A stretch of DNA of 64,000 nt from the NCBI GenBank assembly GCA_002711995.1, contig PASN01000010.1, positions 194,485 to 258,484 on the forward strand, read 5' to 3'. The position numbers and the translations under genes are program-made. Shown here in pieces: positions 54,573 through 63,472 of this stretch; the first letter of the stretch is position 1; each line of letters starts with the position of its first letter. The notes below the pieces were generated by a model. That model was given only the letters and a program-made list of their open reading frames with translations. It was not told the DNA's origin and ran no database searches. Source of the stretch: Halobacteriovoraceae bacterium. Lineage in GTDB: Bacteria > Bdellovibrionota > Bacteriovoracia > Bacteriovoracales > Bacteriovoracaceae.

Positions 54573-55621
54573 ATGTGCTATTGGCCTGTAGTCCTCACAC
54601 AAAGCTTACGGAGCCATTTAAAGGTGGAACGGAGGCCTTTTCAGCGACACTCGCGACAGAGCTGTCCAAAAGCAAAGGCTATAATGTATCCGTAATTTCG
54701 GACGAGAATGAATTTCACGAATCATTTGAACCTTTAGAACTTGATTCAACTTTCTACGATTTAAGCGATAGAGTGCGCACAAATGAACAAGCGCTATCTA
54801 TTTACAAGGCACTATCTTTCGCCATGAGGCCACTAAATGATTTTGATCTCATACATTACAATTCATTTATGCCTGAGCTTTATCAGTCGGGAACTTTCCA
54901 GCAACTTCCAGTGGTGGTCACCTTGCACATTCCTCCAAACCCTACCCAGGTAAAAATTCATAAAAGTTTTTGCAAGTTAATGAAAAGGGTTCGCTATGTG
55001 GCCGTTTCAAAAAGGCTTAAGGAAGCATGGGCCAAGCATTTAACTACTTCAATTGATGTAATACCAAACGGTGTAGATGTTAATAAATGGAGCTTTAACA
55101 AAAGTTCCAATAGATCATACTATGTATGGACAGGTAGAATCTCAAAGGAAAAAAATCCCCGCAAGGCAATCGAGATTTCGCGTCAATTAGGACTAGATCT
55201 TTTACTAGCGGGACCAATTTACGATAAAGAATACTTTAATGTAAATGTGTTACCTTTTTTAAACAACAAAATTCAGTACATTGGCCATATAGATCAGAAG
55301 GCATTGAACGCACTATATGAAAAGGCGATAGCTCAATTATGCACCAGTAACTGGCAGGAGCCTTTTGGTCTTAACGTTATAGAAGCATTAATGTGTGGGG
55401 TTCCTGTAATTGGAAATATAAATTCAATTCAACCCGAATTCAGAGAACTGTATGGAATTCTACCTTGTGAATTTCAATCTGCTAAGGAGTTAGAAGACAA
55501 GCTCTCCGAGACGGCAATCATCAACAGAGCGGAGTGTAGAAAAAGTGCTAAGGCATTTGGATTAAAGAGCATGCTTGAGAGCTATGTATCCATATACGAT
55601 GAGGTTCTTAGTGAGGCCTAA
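54569..55621 (+). CDS. Glycosyltransferase family 4
   Basis: 350 residues from TTG 54569, which overlaps the previous stop (TTGA) and has GGAG 8 bases upstream. The GT-B features are similar to the previous gene: LACSPHTKLTEPFKGGTEAF, VIPNGVDVNKW, and EPFGLNVIEALMCGVPVIG. It is likely a paralogue acting on a successive linkage of the same glycan. It overlaps the next gene by 11 bases. Confidence 0.88.
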   Translation: MNVLLACSPHTKLTEPFKGGTEAFSATLATELSKSKGYNVSVISDENEFHESFEPLELDSTFYDLSDRVRTNEQALSIYKALSFAMRPLNDFDLIHYNSFMPELYQSGTFQQLPVVVTLHIPPNPTQVKIHKSFCKLMKRVRYVAVSKRLKEAWAKHLTTSIDVIPNGVDVNKWSFNKSSNRSYYVWTGRISKEKNPRKAIEISRQLGLDLLLAGPIYDKEYFNVNVLPFLNNKIQYIGHIDQKALNALYEKAIAQLCTSNWQEPFGLNVIEALMCGVPVIGNINSIQPEFRELYGILPCEFQSAKELEDKLSETAIINRAECRKSAKAFGLKSMLESYVSIYDEVLSEA

Positions 55622-56624
55622 CCTGCTCTACTACATTCACCATCATGGACATGGACACTTTTCCAGGTTTTCATTATTGGCCAAAGAACTGCAAAAATCC
55701 TTTGAGTTAACTGTAGTTTGTTGCTCCAGGACAATCGAGGAGAAACTGAATGATAGTTTCAACGTAGTGAGATTAGAGGATAAGTGGAACAGCATCTTAG
55801 GCGATCCATGCTTTTCGCCCATAGAGCGAACTCCGTATTCCTTCGGAGCTCAAGCAAGATCCGATCAGTTCACAAAGCTCATCCGAAACAAGTCAAAAAT
55901 GCTGTTTCTTTCTGACTATTCTATGGAGCTATCTTTAATAGCAAGGTTGAGTGGAGTTCCCACAGTGATTTTTAAACAGCATGGACACTATCTCAACGAC
56001 CCTCTATCAAAAATTACAATCGATTCTGCGGAATTGCTGATAGCTCCCTTTCCAAATCTTGAGGAATTCAATCCATGGGAAGATAAGACAATATATACTG
56101 GTTTTTTCTCGAGATATAGCCCAGAACAGAAGATGTTGGATAATTTCAAGGATGTTACAATCATACCAGGCAGCTCATCCGAATTGTCAGATTCAATAGA
56201 AACCTTGGCGATTTCGAATCCATCAAGAGTTTTCACAGTAATTGGCATTAAGGACTTTCAATCCAAAGCAAAGAATGTTGTCAGCTTAGGAAGAGTTAAG
56301 AGCATAAAGGAATACCTAAATACTAAGATAGTTATTACAGCGGCCGGCAACAACTCTATTGCAGAAATCCTTTCTCTAGGCATAAACCCTATTATCGTTC
56401 CGGAAGAGAGACCATTTAAAGAACAATTGCATAAGGCCGAACTTCTTGAAAAACAAAATTTGGCCGTAAAAACCAGTACATTGGAACTTAAAACAACTTT
56501 TGAGAAGGTTCTAGCTAAAAGTAAAAAATTAGATAGCGTAAACACCATAAAACACTGCAACAAACAAGCACCCAAACTCATCAGAGAGAGTCTTGTTGAA
56601 ACCTACGAGAGAGTGTATGAGTAA
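55611..56624 (+). CDS. MurG/GT28-like glycosyltransferase
   Basis: 337 residues from GTG 55611, placed by GAGG 6 bases upstream; longer starts run deeper into the previous gene. It begins LLYYIHHHGHGHFSRFSLLA, the G-loop type of MurG/GT1-GT28 enzymes, and has the donor-binding segment GNNSIAEILSLGINPIIVP in the second half. The donor is probably a UDP- or dTDP-sugar. Overlaps neighbours on both sides in the glycan cluster. Confidence 0.8.
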   Translation: MRPNLLYYIHHHGHGHFSRFSLLAKELQKSFELTVVCCSRTIEEKLNDSFNVVRLEDKWNSILGDPCFSPIERTPYSFGAQARSDQFTKLIRNKSKMLFLSDYSMELSLIARLSGVPTVIFKQHGHYLNDPLSKITIDSAELLIAPFPNLEEFNPWEDKTIYTGFFSRYSPEQKMLDNFKDVTIIPGSSSELSDSIETLAISNPSRVFTVIGIKDFQSKAKNVVSLGRVKSIKEYLNTKIVITAAGNNSIAEILSLGINPIIVPEERPFKEQLHKAELLEKQNLAVKTSTLELKTTFEKVLAKSKKLDSVNTIKHCNKQAPKLIRESLVETYERVYE

Positions 56625-57450
56625 AGAATTTGACGTTGTAACGATAGTAAAAGGCAGAAGAAAACAATTGTACAACCAGTTTGCATCAATTGAGCACAGC
56701 TCTATAAAACCTTCAAATCATGTGGTTGTACGGATGAATGATGATTTGCCGATCGACTTCCCCAGTGACTACAAAGGACAACTAGTTGACATTAAAACAA
56801 TAGAGCCTCTTCCTTTAGCTAAGGCCAGAAATAAGGGTTTAGAATACTCCAAAAGTAAAACTGTGATTTTTTTGGATGTTGACTGCCTAGTTGAAGAAGA
56901 CCTTTTCGAAAAATTGCTGGATCTTAAAGGCAGTAAGAATGTAATTACGGCCTATCCTAAATATCTAAAAGAGGTTCCCCACAAATTCGACTTGTCCTCC
57001 GTTAGAAATGCGGCCATAGAGCATCCTCGTCAAAAACGAATTCAGCATGGAGTCTCGGTTGACTGGAAAAGATTCTGGTCTCTGGTTTTTTGTGTGGAGA
57101 AAAAACAAATGAGTGATGTCGGTGGCTTTGATGAAAACTTTCAGGGCTATGGAGCGGAGGACACTGATTTGGCCGAAGCATTAGCACAGGCAGGCAACAA
57201 ACTAATCTTTGCCAACTCTTGTATTTACCATCAATATCACACAAAATATGACCCTCCACTACAACACATTCATAGCATCTTAAAAAATGCGAACTACTTT
57301 AAAGAAAAGTGGAATTATTTCCCTATGACTAAATGGCTAGATGCATTTATTGAACAAGGGTTTGTGATATTTCATCAAAATGAATATGTGCTAAGGGCCT
57401 ATCCATCCCAATCAGAAATAGAGGCAGTTTTAAGCGAGACCCCCTACTAA
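56617..57450 (+). CDS. Glycosyltransferase family 2, galactosyltransferase-C type
   Basis: 277 residues from ATG 56617 (GAGAGTG upstream). GT-A fold: FDVVTIVKGRRKQLYNQF at the start, metal site VIFLDVDCLVE (DXD) and the GT7C-like motif GGFDENFQGYGAEDTDLAEAL. This C-terminal motif marks processive or galactosyl-type transferases acting on polysaccharide chains. It overlaps the previous stop and converges on the peroxidase gene with a 4-base overlap. Confidence 0.85.
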   Translation: MSKEFDVVTIVKGRRKQLYNQFASIEHSSIKPSNHVVVRMNDDLPIDFPSDYKGQLVDIKTIEPLPLAKARNKGLEYSKSKTVIFLDVDCLVEEDLFEKLLDLKGSKNVITAYPKYLKEVPHKFDLSSVRNAAIEHPRQKRIQHGVSVDWKRFWSLVFCVEKKQMSDVGGFDENFQGYGAEDTDLAEALAQAGNKLIFANSCIYHQYHTKYDPPLQHIHSILKNANYFKEKWNYFPMTKWLDAFIEQGFVIFHQNEYVLRAYPSQSEIEAVLSETPY

Positions 57451-58709
57451 TTTTTAAAACGGGGGTCAGTTAATCCAACTCTCAAAAACTCAATAAGGTC
57501 TTTTTTTTCTTGAGACGTTAGCCTAATCATTTTATTTCGCATCAAGGGATGGGCGTTTTCTTTCTTTTTAAAAAGCTTGTAAGGATTTGTTTCAACAAAG
57601 AGTCTTTGTCCGTAAACACTGTTTTCGAACTTTGAAAGCCACCTTGAATCAAATTCGTCTATAGCATCCACCCCTTTTGTGTAATGGTCTATAACTTCCT
57701 CAAGACTTTCATACACTCCAGAATGAAAATATGGTGCGGTCAGTGCCACATTTCTTAGAGGTGGTGTTCTAAACTGATATCTTGAACTGTTTCTTCTCGT
57801 AACATAAAAACGTCCCTCATCATTGTTAACGAGATCCTTCCCTGGCCCTATTTGTGGGGAGGCAATGTTTGCAAATACTCTTCCTCCAAGTAAAGCTCCA
57901 TCATGACATTGAGTACATCTTCCGACGGTGCTAAAAGCAATGGCGCCTCTTTTCTCAGCGTCGCTTAAAGCATCAAGCTCACCATTTAAATAGCGATCCC
58001 AAGGTGTGTTATATGAAGCAAACTCAGTTCTTTGAAACTCCGCCAAAGCGTTTCCAAGGTGACCGATATTGAGTCTTTGATTTGGGTAGGCCTTTTCAAA
58101 CAGTGTTTTAATTTCTTCGATGTTTAAAAGCCGCTCCATTAAAAGCTTCCATGCTTCTTCGTCAGTTTTGGCGTTGGCAATTGGATTGGTGCCTTTCATG
58201 CCACGCATTTCCGCGTGAGAGATGATTGGAAAAATTGCTTGGGCCGCAAGAGCGCTGCCTAGAACTTCTGTAATATCCATTCTTTTAGGATAGTACCCAT
58301 TAAGCGCTCTTGAAGGAGTGTTGAATGTTTCCCCCATATCATCATATGAAACTCTTCCATCCCAAAAGAGAGATCCCATCTCGTAATGATCTAAGTTAAA
58401 CAGTGGTGGGGAGTTTCTTGGTATTACGGTCTTTTTAGTGACGCCAACTGGAAGTGGTAGTCCGTCCCCTGTTCCTTTATTGGGATCATGACATGTGGCA
58501 CAGCTTACATTTCTATTTCCCGATAATCTCTTATCAAAAAACAGCTTTTTTCCTAAAACGTACTTATTTTGATCTACATCTTGAGGCTTCTCAATAGCTT
58601 CATATTTAAACATCTGAACATAGCGTTGAAGCTCTCTATCCAGATCGTTTGCAATAGCTTTAGCAGGGTTTAGGCATACCATTGCCATTATCACTGTGGT
58701 GAGTTTCAT
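57447..58709 (-). CDS. Di-haem cytochrome-c peroxidase
   Basis: 420 residues with signal peptide (MKLTTVIMAMVCLNPAKAIA). Two haem c sites: CATCH at Cys70-His74 and CTQCH at Cys265-His269, with FKYEAIEKPQDVDQNKYVLGKKLFFDKRLSG before the first, as in CcpA/MauG-type peroxidases. It reduces H2O2 in the periplasm using c-type cytochromes. GGGTPR-type loops (PRNSPPLFNLDHYEMGSLFWDGR) contain the catalytic region. A palindrome 24 bases upstream of ATG may be its operator. Confidence 0.92.
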   Translation of the reverse strand: MKLTTVIMAMVCLNPAKAIANDLDRELQRYVQMFKYEAIEKPQDVDQNKYVLGKKLFFDKRLSGNRNVSCATCHDPNKGTGDGLPLPVGVTKKTVIPRNSPPLFNLDHYEMGSLFWDGRVSYDDMGETFNTPSRALNGYYPKRMDITEVLGSALAAQAIFPIISHAEMRGMKGTNPIANAKTDEEAWKLLMERLLNIEEIKTLFEKAYPNQRLNIGHLGNALAEFQRTEFASYNTPWDRYLNGELDALSDAEKRGAIAFSTVGRCTQCHDGALLGGRVFANIASPQIGPGKDLVNNDEGRFYVTRRNSSRYQFRTPPLRNVALTAPYFHSGVYESLEEVIDHYTKGVDAIDEFDSRWLSKFENSVYGQRLFVETNPYKLFKKKENAHPLMRNKMIRLTSQEKKDLIEFLRVGLTDPRFKN

Positions 58710-58732
58710 ATCTCTTCCTTGTAATCCAACAT

Positions 58733-58748
58733 GTTTGAGGTATCAAAC
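58733..58748. promoter_or_regulatory. Palindrome upstream of the di-haem peroxidase gene
   Basis: GTTTGA-GGTA-TCAAAC is a perfect inverted repeat. It looks like an Fnr box but its arms are two bases closer than the TTGAT-N4-ATCAA spacing, so it may bind another regulator. Confidence 0.35.
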
Positions 58749-58828
58749 AGTTCTATCACAAGGAAAATTCAATTTGAAATGATTTTATAGATGCAGTGCC
58801 CCGTACTCGACGAGGCACAATTAAAGAA

Positions 58829-59728
58829 TTAGAAAAGGTAATTCACAGAAAGATTAAATCCTGAAGCACTCAGGTCTTCAAACTTGGAAACATCAGAACC
58901 ATTCTTAGCTTCATAATCAGCTGGTAAAGTTAGAGCGTATTGAAACTCAAAGAACAAGTTTTTCTGAGCTACAAATTTTGCTCCAGCAAATAAACTCTGA
59001 GTCGTATAGGCATCAACGGTTGTTTTAGAGTCGTCTGAGTTCTTGATTTCCATCTCTCCAATGAAACCTAACTCTACTCCACCAAAAATACTGAAATTTG
59101 TAGCTACATCTCTTTGAACTGATGCTTGGATGTAAAGGTCTTGTTTTGCATCTGTTGTGGATTCTTTTCCATTATCAAGATCTTCTTCTTTCGCTTCTCC
59201 AACAAAGTCTACCATGGCCTCAAGTGCCCACTGAAACTCAGCTTGCTTTCTTCCAAAGCTTGCAAATAAAGATAAATCAGAACTTCCAGAGGCAACAGTT
59301 CCATCTTTATCGGTGGTGCCATCTTCAGCATCAAACAAGTCAGGAGCAAAAGAAGCTCCAAGATCTAGATTGAAGCCATTGTCTTTTTCCATCCAAAATC
59401 TTTTAAGAACGCCAAACTTTGGGTTTTCAAACCCTTCAGAGTCTGTGACTCCCTTTCCAGAACTAGATTTAACAGTAAACTTTTCAGTAGATCTAGTAAT
59501 TTGAGCACTAAGAATAAGGCCTTCTTGAAGCCCATACGAAACTTCTTGAGAAATGCCAAATCCTTCATCATCAATATCAACACTTCCAACTTCAGCAGTA
59601 GTAGTTGTGCTGCTAATGGAAGTTTCTCCTAGAAACACACCTTGAGATGGAATGAATTGTAGATCTGTGAATTTAGCATTGGCATAAGTCAGCGTGGAAC
59701 TGGCCATCAAAAGAACAAATAGCTTCAT
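58829..59728 (-). CDS. Outer-membrane beta-barrel protein of unknown function
   Basis: 299 residues with signal peptide MKLFVLLMASSTLTYA, a beta-rich chain of alternating polar and hydrophobic strands with acidic loops, and a C-terminal strand ending in Phe (LSVNYLF), the signature for outer-membrane insertion by the BAM complex. No specific family is recognised; a small-molecule channel or adhesin is possible. Ribosome site AGGAG. It sits between the peroxidase and a small secreted protein gene. Confidence 0.75.
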   Translation of the reverse strand: MKLFVLLMASSTLTYANAKFTDLQFIPSQGVFLGETSISSTTTTAEVGSVDIDDEGFGISQEVSYGLQEGLILSAQITRSTEKFTVKSSSGKGVTDSEGFENPKFGVLKRFWMEKDNGFNLDLGASFAPDLFDAEDGTTDKDGTVASGSSDLSLFASFGRKQAEFQWALEAMVDFVGEAKEEDLDNGKESTTDAKQDLYIQASVQRDVATNFSIFGGVELGFIGEMEIKNSDDSKTTVDAYTTQSLFAGAKFVAQKNLFFEFQYALTLPADYEAKNGSDVSKFEDLSASGFNLSVNYLF

Positions 59729-59796
59729 TAGTTAACTCCTATGAAATGATTAGAAGTTAACATTCTGAGTTATTTCGAAAAGAATGAAAAGAGAAA

Positions 59797-59820
59797 AGCT
59801 GTAGGTAGAACCCTACAGCT
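59797..59820 (-). terminator. Intrinsic terminator after small secreted-protein gene
   Basis: AGCTGTAGG and CCTACAGCT form a perfect 9-base stem with a 6-base loop. On the minus strand it is followed by TTTTCTCTTTTC, a U-rich tail. It ends the transcript of the gene at 59830-60159. Confidence 0.75.
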
Positions 59821-59829
59821 CAAAAAAAA

Positions 59830-60159
59830 CTAATCTTGTTTACACTCAACGTTTATCCACTTGTCGATGCCAAAAATAGCTTGTGCAAGAACAGACTTGC
59901 CATCTACAGGTGAACCGTAAGCACTCAAGGTAACGCCAGTTCTAATATCACTTAAACTAATAACCAAATGAGCGTTTGAAGAACTAATAAAACCAGATCC
60001 AATTGTGGATCCAGTAATGTTATCCAATGGGCCATGAGCGTTTAGATTTAAATCGTGAACGATTGTTTTTTCAAGTCCATTTCCATCTGTAACCACGCAA
60101 TTTACAGGAACAGCACTTGCTACAGATGAAACCAATAAAGCAAACAACAATTTCTTCAT
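59830..60159 (-). CDS. Small secreted protein of unknown function
   Basis: 109 residues with a signal peptide (MKKLLFALLVSSVASA) and a beta-rich mature part with two cysteines (near the N- and C-termini), which could form a disulfide. It has a strong AAGGAG ribosome site and an intrinsic terminator downstream. No family is recognised. Confidence 0.65.
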   Translation of the reverse strand: MKKLLFALLVSSVASAVPVNCVVTDGNGLEKTIVHDLNLNAHGPLDNITGSTIGSGFISSSNAHLVISLSDIRTGVTLSAYGSPVDGKSVLAQAIFGIDKWINVECKQD

Positions 60160-60203
60160 AAAATCTCCTTTTAGACATCGTCTAAATATCTAGGGAGCTT
60201 CAT

Positions 60204-60716
60204 TTAGTCCAATGAAATTGTAGTTAATACTTGCTTTTCATCATTTGTAAAAGGCTCGAAAACGTTTTCCATATAATCAAACATCTCCCTAGTAACTTCC
60301 ATAGAATAAGTGGATCCCTTGTTTTTGTTTCTTGATTGAACCCGACTCCAACGAGTCTGGGGATCAACATCAAGAAAGTGAATCTCACCACCTTGCTCGT
60401 TGTCCCTGGCGAGGGCCAGGTATTTGGCCCTATGCTCAGCTGAAGTAAACCCAAAATCAAGAAGCACATCCACTCCCGCTTTGAATAACTCCACAACTTC
60501 CGCTTCAATTAGTTTTTCGCATCTTGCGATTCTTTCTGTGTACCATTTTTGATTTTGTACAAACCAGTTCATATCAGGGTTGGCCGGCATATCCTGCCAA
60601 TAGAGAGCTTTCATCCAATTATCTATTGAGAAGAGCTTTGCTTTATTTTCTTTGCAGTATTTTTGACAATAAGTGGTTTTCCCGGCCCCTGTAAGGCCAG
60701 CTACTAATATCAACAA
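60204..60716 (-). CDS. P-loop kinase-like ATPase
   Basis: 170 residues from a TTG start with AGGAG 6 bases upstream. It has the Walker A motif GLTGAGKTT at the N-terminus and a LIDxG-type region DVLLDFGFTSAEHR, matching the AAA/zeta-toxin-like small-molecule kinase family (ATP-binding protein annotated near arsenic or antibiotic genes). It follows ArsH after 9 bases and probably shares its transcript. The substrate is unknown. Confidence 0.75.
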   Translation of the reverse strand: MLILVAGLTGAGKTTYCQKYCKENKAKLFSIDNWMKALYWQDMPANPDMNWFVQNQKWYTERIARCEKLIEAEVVELFKAGVDVLLDFGFTSAEHRAKYLALARDNEQGGEIHFLDVDPQTRWSRVQSRNKNKGSTYSMEVTREMFDYMENVFEPFTNDEKQVLTTISLD

Positions 60717-60725
60717 ATGAAGCTC

Positions 60726-61382
60726 CTAGCTTTTTGCTTTTCTTTCACTGTATCTATTAACGAGGAATTTAGCGTGGTCTCGTGTTAGATAAGTAAAACG
60801 CATGAGTTCTTCCATAACATCAACCACCCTGTCTCTAAAGTTTGAAGCTTTCATAGATCCATCCTCTTCAAACTCTTGATAGGCCTTTGCAACAGAAGAC
60901 TGATTGGGAATTGTAATCATTCTCATCCATCTTCCAAGAACTCTCATATTATTAACGGCGTTAAAGCTTTGAGAACCACCGCTTACTTGTAGAAGAGCAA
61001 GTGTTCTACCTTGAGTTGGTCTTACAGCGCCAATACTTAAAGGAATCCAATCAATTTGGGTTTTCATAAGACCTGACATATTTCCATGTAGCTCTGGCGA
61101 AGACCAGACTTGTCCCTCTGACCAAAGACTTAGTTCTCTCAATTCTTGAACTTTAGGGTGCTCTAGTGAGCGATCATAATCATAAGTTGGAAGTCCATCA
61201 GGATTGTAAAACTTAACTTCGGCTCCCATATGCTCCAAAATTCTTCCGGCCTCTTCCGCTAAAAGTCTTGAGAAGGACCTCTCCCTAAGAGATCCATAGA
61301 GAACAAGTATTCTTGGTTTGTGCTCAGAAGTTTTTAATCCCTCTGGCACTAGATTAAATTTTTCACCGTTTAAATATTCCAT
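60726..61382 (-). CDS. arsH: ArsH-type NADPH-dependent FMN reductase
   Basis: 218 residues from ATG 61382, with GGAG 6 bases upstream. It has the flavodoxin-like fold: [19 protein letters not shown] (FMN phosphate site), then [15 protein letters not shown] and the [10 protein letters not shown] block specific to ArsH. ArsH oxidises or reduces trivalent organoarsenicals (and some metals) for detoxification. The start overlaps the Acr3 stop by one base (TAATG), so they are co-translated. Confidence 0.9.
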   Translation of the reverse strand: MEYLNGEKFNLVPEGLKTSEHKPRILVLYGSLRERSFSRLLAEEAGRILEHMGAEVKFYNPDGLPTYDYDRSLEHPKVQELRELSLWSEGQVWSSPELHGNMSGLMKTQIDWIPLSIGAVRPTQGRTLALLQVSGGSQSFNAVNNMRVLGRWMRMITIPNQSSVAKAYQEFEEDGSMKASNFRDRVVDVMEELMRFTYLTRDHAKFLVNRYSERKAKS

Positions 61383-62413
61383 TAATATCTCCATTTATTA
61401 GATAATTTAACAAGACTTAACATTACTGGAACTTCAATTAAAACACCAACAACTGTGGCAAGTGCCGCCCCAGAGTTTAGTCCAAATAATGCAATTGCAA
61501 CCGCCACGGCCAACTCAAAAAAGTTACTTGCTCCTATCATCGACCCAGGGCTTAAAATGCAGTGAGGCAGAGACATTTTTTTGCCGATCAGCCATGCGGC
61601 AAAAAAGATAAAATATGTCTGAATCGTAAGTGGAATTGCTATTAATACAATGTGCAGCGGGTTTGCTAGGATCTTCTCGCCCTGAAATGCAAATAACAAG
61701 ATCAGTGTAGTTAATAGCGCGACAATGGAAAGAGGGTTTAGCTTGGCCATAAAGACTTCATTGAACCACTTCTCCCCATTTGTTTTGATTAACAACTTGT
61801 TCGCAATAACTCCTGCCAAGAGAGGAACTACAACAAAAATAACCACTGAGGATATTAAAGTGTCAAAAGGTATAAATACATTTGTCACTCCAAGCAAGAA
61901 TTTAACAATAGGTATAAAGGCGACCAAAAGAATTAAATCATTAATAGCAACCTGAACTAGCGTGTACTCGGGGTCACCCTTTGTGAGATAAGACCACACA
62001 AAGACCATTGCCGTACAAGGCGCGGCACCTAGGATAATTGCTCCGGCCAAATACTCCTGGGCAAGTTCAGGATTGATATATGCTCCATAAAGTTTTTCAA
62101 AAAACACCCACGCAAAGAAGGCCATTGTAAATGGTTTGATAAGCCAGTTAATAACGAGTGTTAGTCCAAGCCCTTTCGGATTTTTGCCCACATCTTTAAT
62201 TGAGCCAAAGTCAACTTGAACCATCATGGGAAAAATCATAAGCCACACAAGAATGGCAACAGGTATATTGACTGATGCAATATTCATATCACTCAAAACC
62301 TTAATTGAGTCTCCCAGAAGTTCACCAAGAATTATTCCACTCACAATGCATATTGCAACCCAAGCGCTTAGATACCTTTCAAAAAAACCCATTTGTTCAG
62401 ACTCTTTACTCAT
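61382..62413 (-). CDS. acr3: Acr3-type arsenite efflux pump
   Basis: 343 residues from ATG 62413 with GGTGGGA upstream (a GTG three codons earlier is possible). Ten hydrophobic helices of the bile-acid/arsenite symporter superfamily; the metal-site cysteine of Acr3 lies in [15 protein letters not shown], followed by NDLILL. It extrudes arsenite using the proton gradient. Positioned between ArsC and ArsH; overlaps ArsC by 8 bases. Confidence 0.92.
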   Translation of the reverse strand: MSKESEQMGFFERYLSAWVAICIVSGIILGELLGDSIKVLSDMNIASVNIPVAILVWLMIFPMMVQVDFGSIKDVGKNPKGLGLTLVINWLIKPFTMAFFAWVFFEKLYGAYINPELAQEYLAGAIILGAAPCTAMVFVWSYLTKGDPEYTLVQVAINDLILLVAFIPIVKFLLGVTNVFIPFDTLISSVVIFVVVPLLAGVIANKLLIKTNGEKWFNEVFMAKLNPLSIVALLTTLILLFAFQGEKILANPLHIVLIAIPLTIQTYFIFFAAWLIGKKMSLPHCILSPGSMIGASNFFELAVAVAIALFGLNSGAALATVVGVLIEVPVMLSLVKLSNKWRY

Positions 62414-62840
62414 TTTTCCCACCTAAATAACTTTCAATATTGTTTACCATTTCTTTGATTTCATCTCTGACTCTCCTGTAGACGATCATCTTCTCTTCTT
62501 CATCGTCGATATGACTTGTAAGCCTTGGAGGGTCATCAAAACCGGTGTGGATGATTTTGCCACCAGGAAAGAAAGGACAGTTTTCATGAGCATCCGAACA
62601 GACGGTAAATACGTAGTCCATTTTTACCTCTGGCAGCTCGTCAGTTGTGTTCGATTCATGCCCACTAATATCCACACCGACCTCCCCCATTGCTTTAATT
62701 GCAAATGGATTAAGGCCATGTTTTTTGGTGCCGGCAGAATAAAAGTTGAACTTGTCAGACTTGAGGTGCTTTCCCCAGCCCTCCGCCATTTGAGAGCGAC
62801 ATGAATTGCCTGTGCATAAAAACAAAATGTTCTGTTTCAT
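62406..62840 (-). CDS. arsC: Arsenate reductase, thioredoxin-coupled LMW-phosphatase type
   Basis: 144 residues. The N-terminal loop ILFLCTGNSCRSQMAEGW gives the phosphatase-like active site (Cys-x5-Arg), with the further redox cysteines CSDAHENCP later in the chain. It reduces arsenate to arsenite with electrons from thioredoxin, feeding the Acr3 pump encoded directly downstream. AAGGAG ribosome site; its start overlaps the MerR stop by 4 bases. Confidence 0.95.
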   Translation of the reverse strand: MKQNILFLCTGNSCRSQMAEGWGKHLKSDKFNFYSAGTKKHGLNPFAIKAMGEVGVDISGHESNTTDELPEVKMDYVFTVCSDAHENCPFFPGGKIIHTGFDDPPRLTSHIDDEEEKMIVYRRVRDEIKEMVNNIESYLGGKNE

Positions 62841-63250
62841 CTAGATTCTCCTTCTATAAAACAGTCTAAAATTGGACAATCGCTGAGCGGCTGGTTTAGA
62901 TCGACACAACAATTTGCAAGTCCCTCAAGGGACTTCTTCATCTTTTTTAGATCTTTTATCTTCGTATCTATTTCTTTAATTTTTTCTTCAGTCTTTGAAA
63001 GAACATCACCGCACTTGGCCTTGTTCCTAATTTTCAACTCAAGCAACTCCTTCACTTCACTAAGAGTGAAGCCAAGTTCTTGAGACCTTTTTACAAAGCG
63101 AATCCGATCAATATACTCAGCAGGATAATGCCTGAATGAACCGTTCTTTTTTGGTTGTTCCAATATTCCCTTTCTCTCATAGAAACGAATGGTTTCCACA
63201 TTCACACCTGAAGACTGGGCCAGCTTTCCAATAGTTAATGATGTATTCAT
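62837..63250 (-). CDS. MerR-family metal regulator of the arsenic operon (mercury-MerR-like)
   Basis: 137 residues from ATG 63250. MerR helix-turn-helix (TIGKLAQSSGVNVETIRFYERKGIL), dimer helix, then cysteines in AKCGD (near Cys80), LANCC and SDCPIL, which follow the spacing of the Hg(II) ligands of MerR (Cys82, 117, 126) rather than an ArsR layout. Upstream DNA has the mercury-type MerR operator. It is the first gene of the arsenic operon, overlapping ArsC by 4 bases. No mercury reductase gene is present. A leaderless mRNA is predicted. Confidence 0.88.
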   Translation of the reverse strand: MNTSLTIGKLAQSSGVNVETIRFYERKGILEQPKKNGSFRHYPAEYIDRIRFVKRSQELGFTLSEVKELLELKIRNKAKCGDVLSKTEEKIKEIDTKIKDLKKMKKSLEGLANCCVDLNQPLSDCPILDCFIEGESR

Positions 63251-63256
63251 GAGATC

Positions 63257-63288
63257 AGTATACACCCCGTACCATAGTACGGAGTCAA
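63257..63288 (-). promoter_or_regulatory. MerR-type promoter and operator
   Basis: Minus strand: -35 TTGACT, a 20-base spacer that contains CCGTAC-TATG-GTACGG (63267-63282), then -10 TATACT, six bases and ATG. The long spacer and the -35/half-site sequences match the well known mer operator of Tn501/Tn21. MerR regulators untwist such a stretched promoter on metal binding. Confidence 0.75.
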
Positions 63289-63374
63289 TTTTTTTGTCTA
63301 CAAATCTTCACTGTATTTAAAACGGCCAAGTTCCGAAGGGATTTTAGGTGTCAGGATCTCACCAGTGTCAAATA

Positions 63375-63418
63375 AATTTGCAAATGTAGGTCTCCATGTA
63401 CCTGAATTTACAAATGTA
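63375..63418. repeat. Two direct repeats in front of the last lipoprotein gene
   Basis: AATTTGCAAATGTA and AATTTACAAATGTA (one mismatch), 30 bases start to start, that is three helical turns apart. This could be a tandem operator. Nothing else was recognised in the 222-base gap apart from the MerR promoter. Confidence 0.4.
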
Positions 63419-63472
63419 TTAATGGTATCTTAATTGCAAAAACCTTTGATAGAGATTGTACAAGGAGTCACA

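Noticed and set aside
58733-58748. Fnr box before the di-haem peroxidase gene
   Set aside because: The arms are TTGA-N4-TCAA, two bases closer than the TTGA-N6-TCAA spacing of Fnr sites, so it was not counted with the Crp/Fnr boxes.
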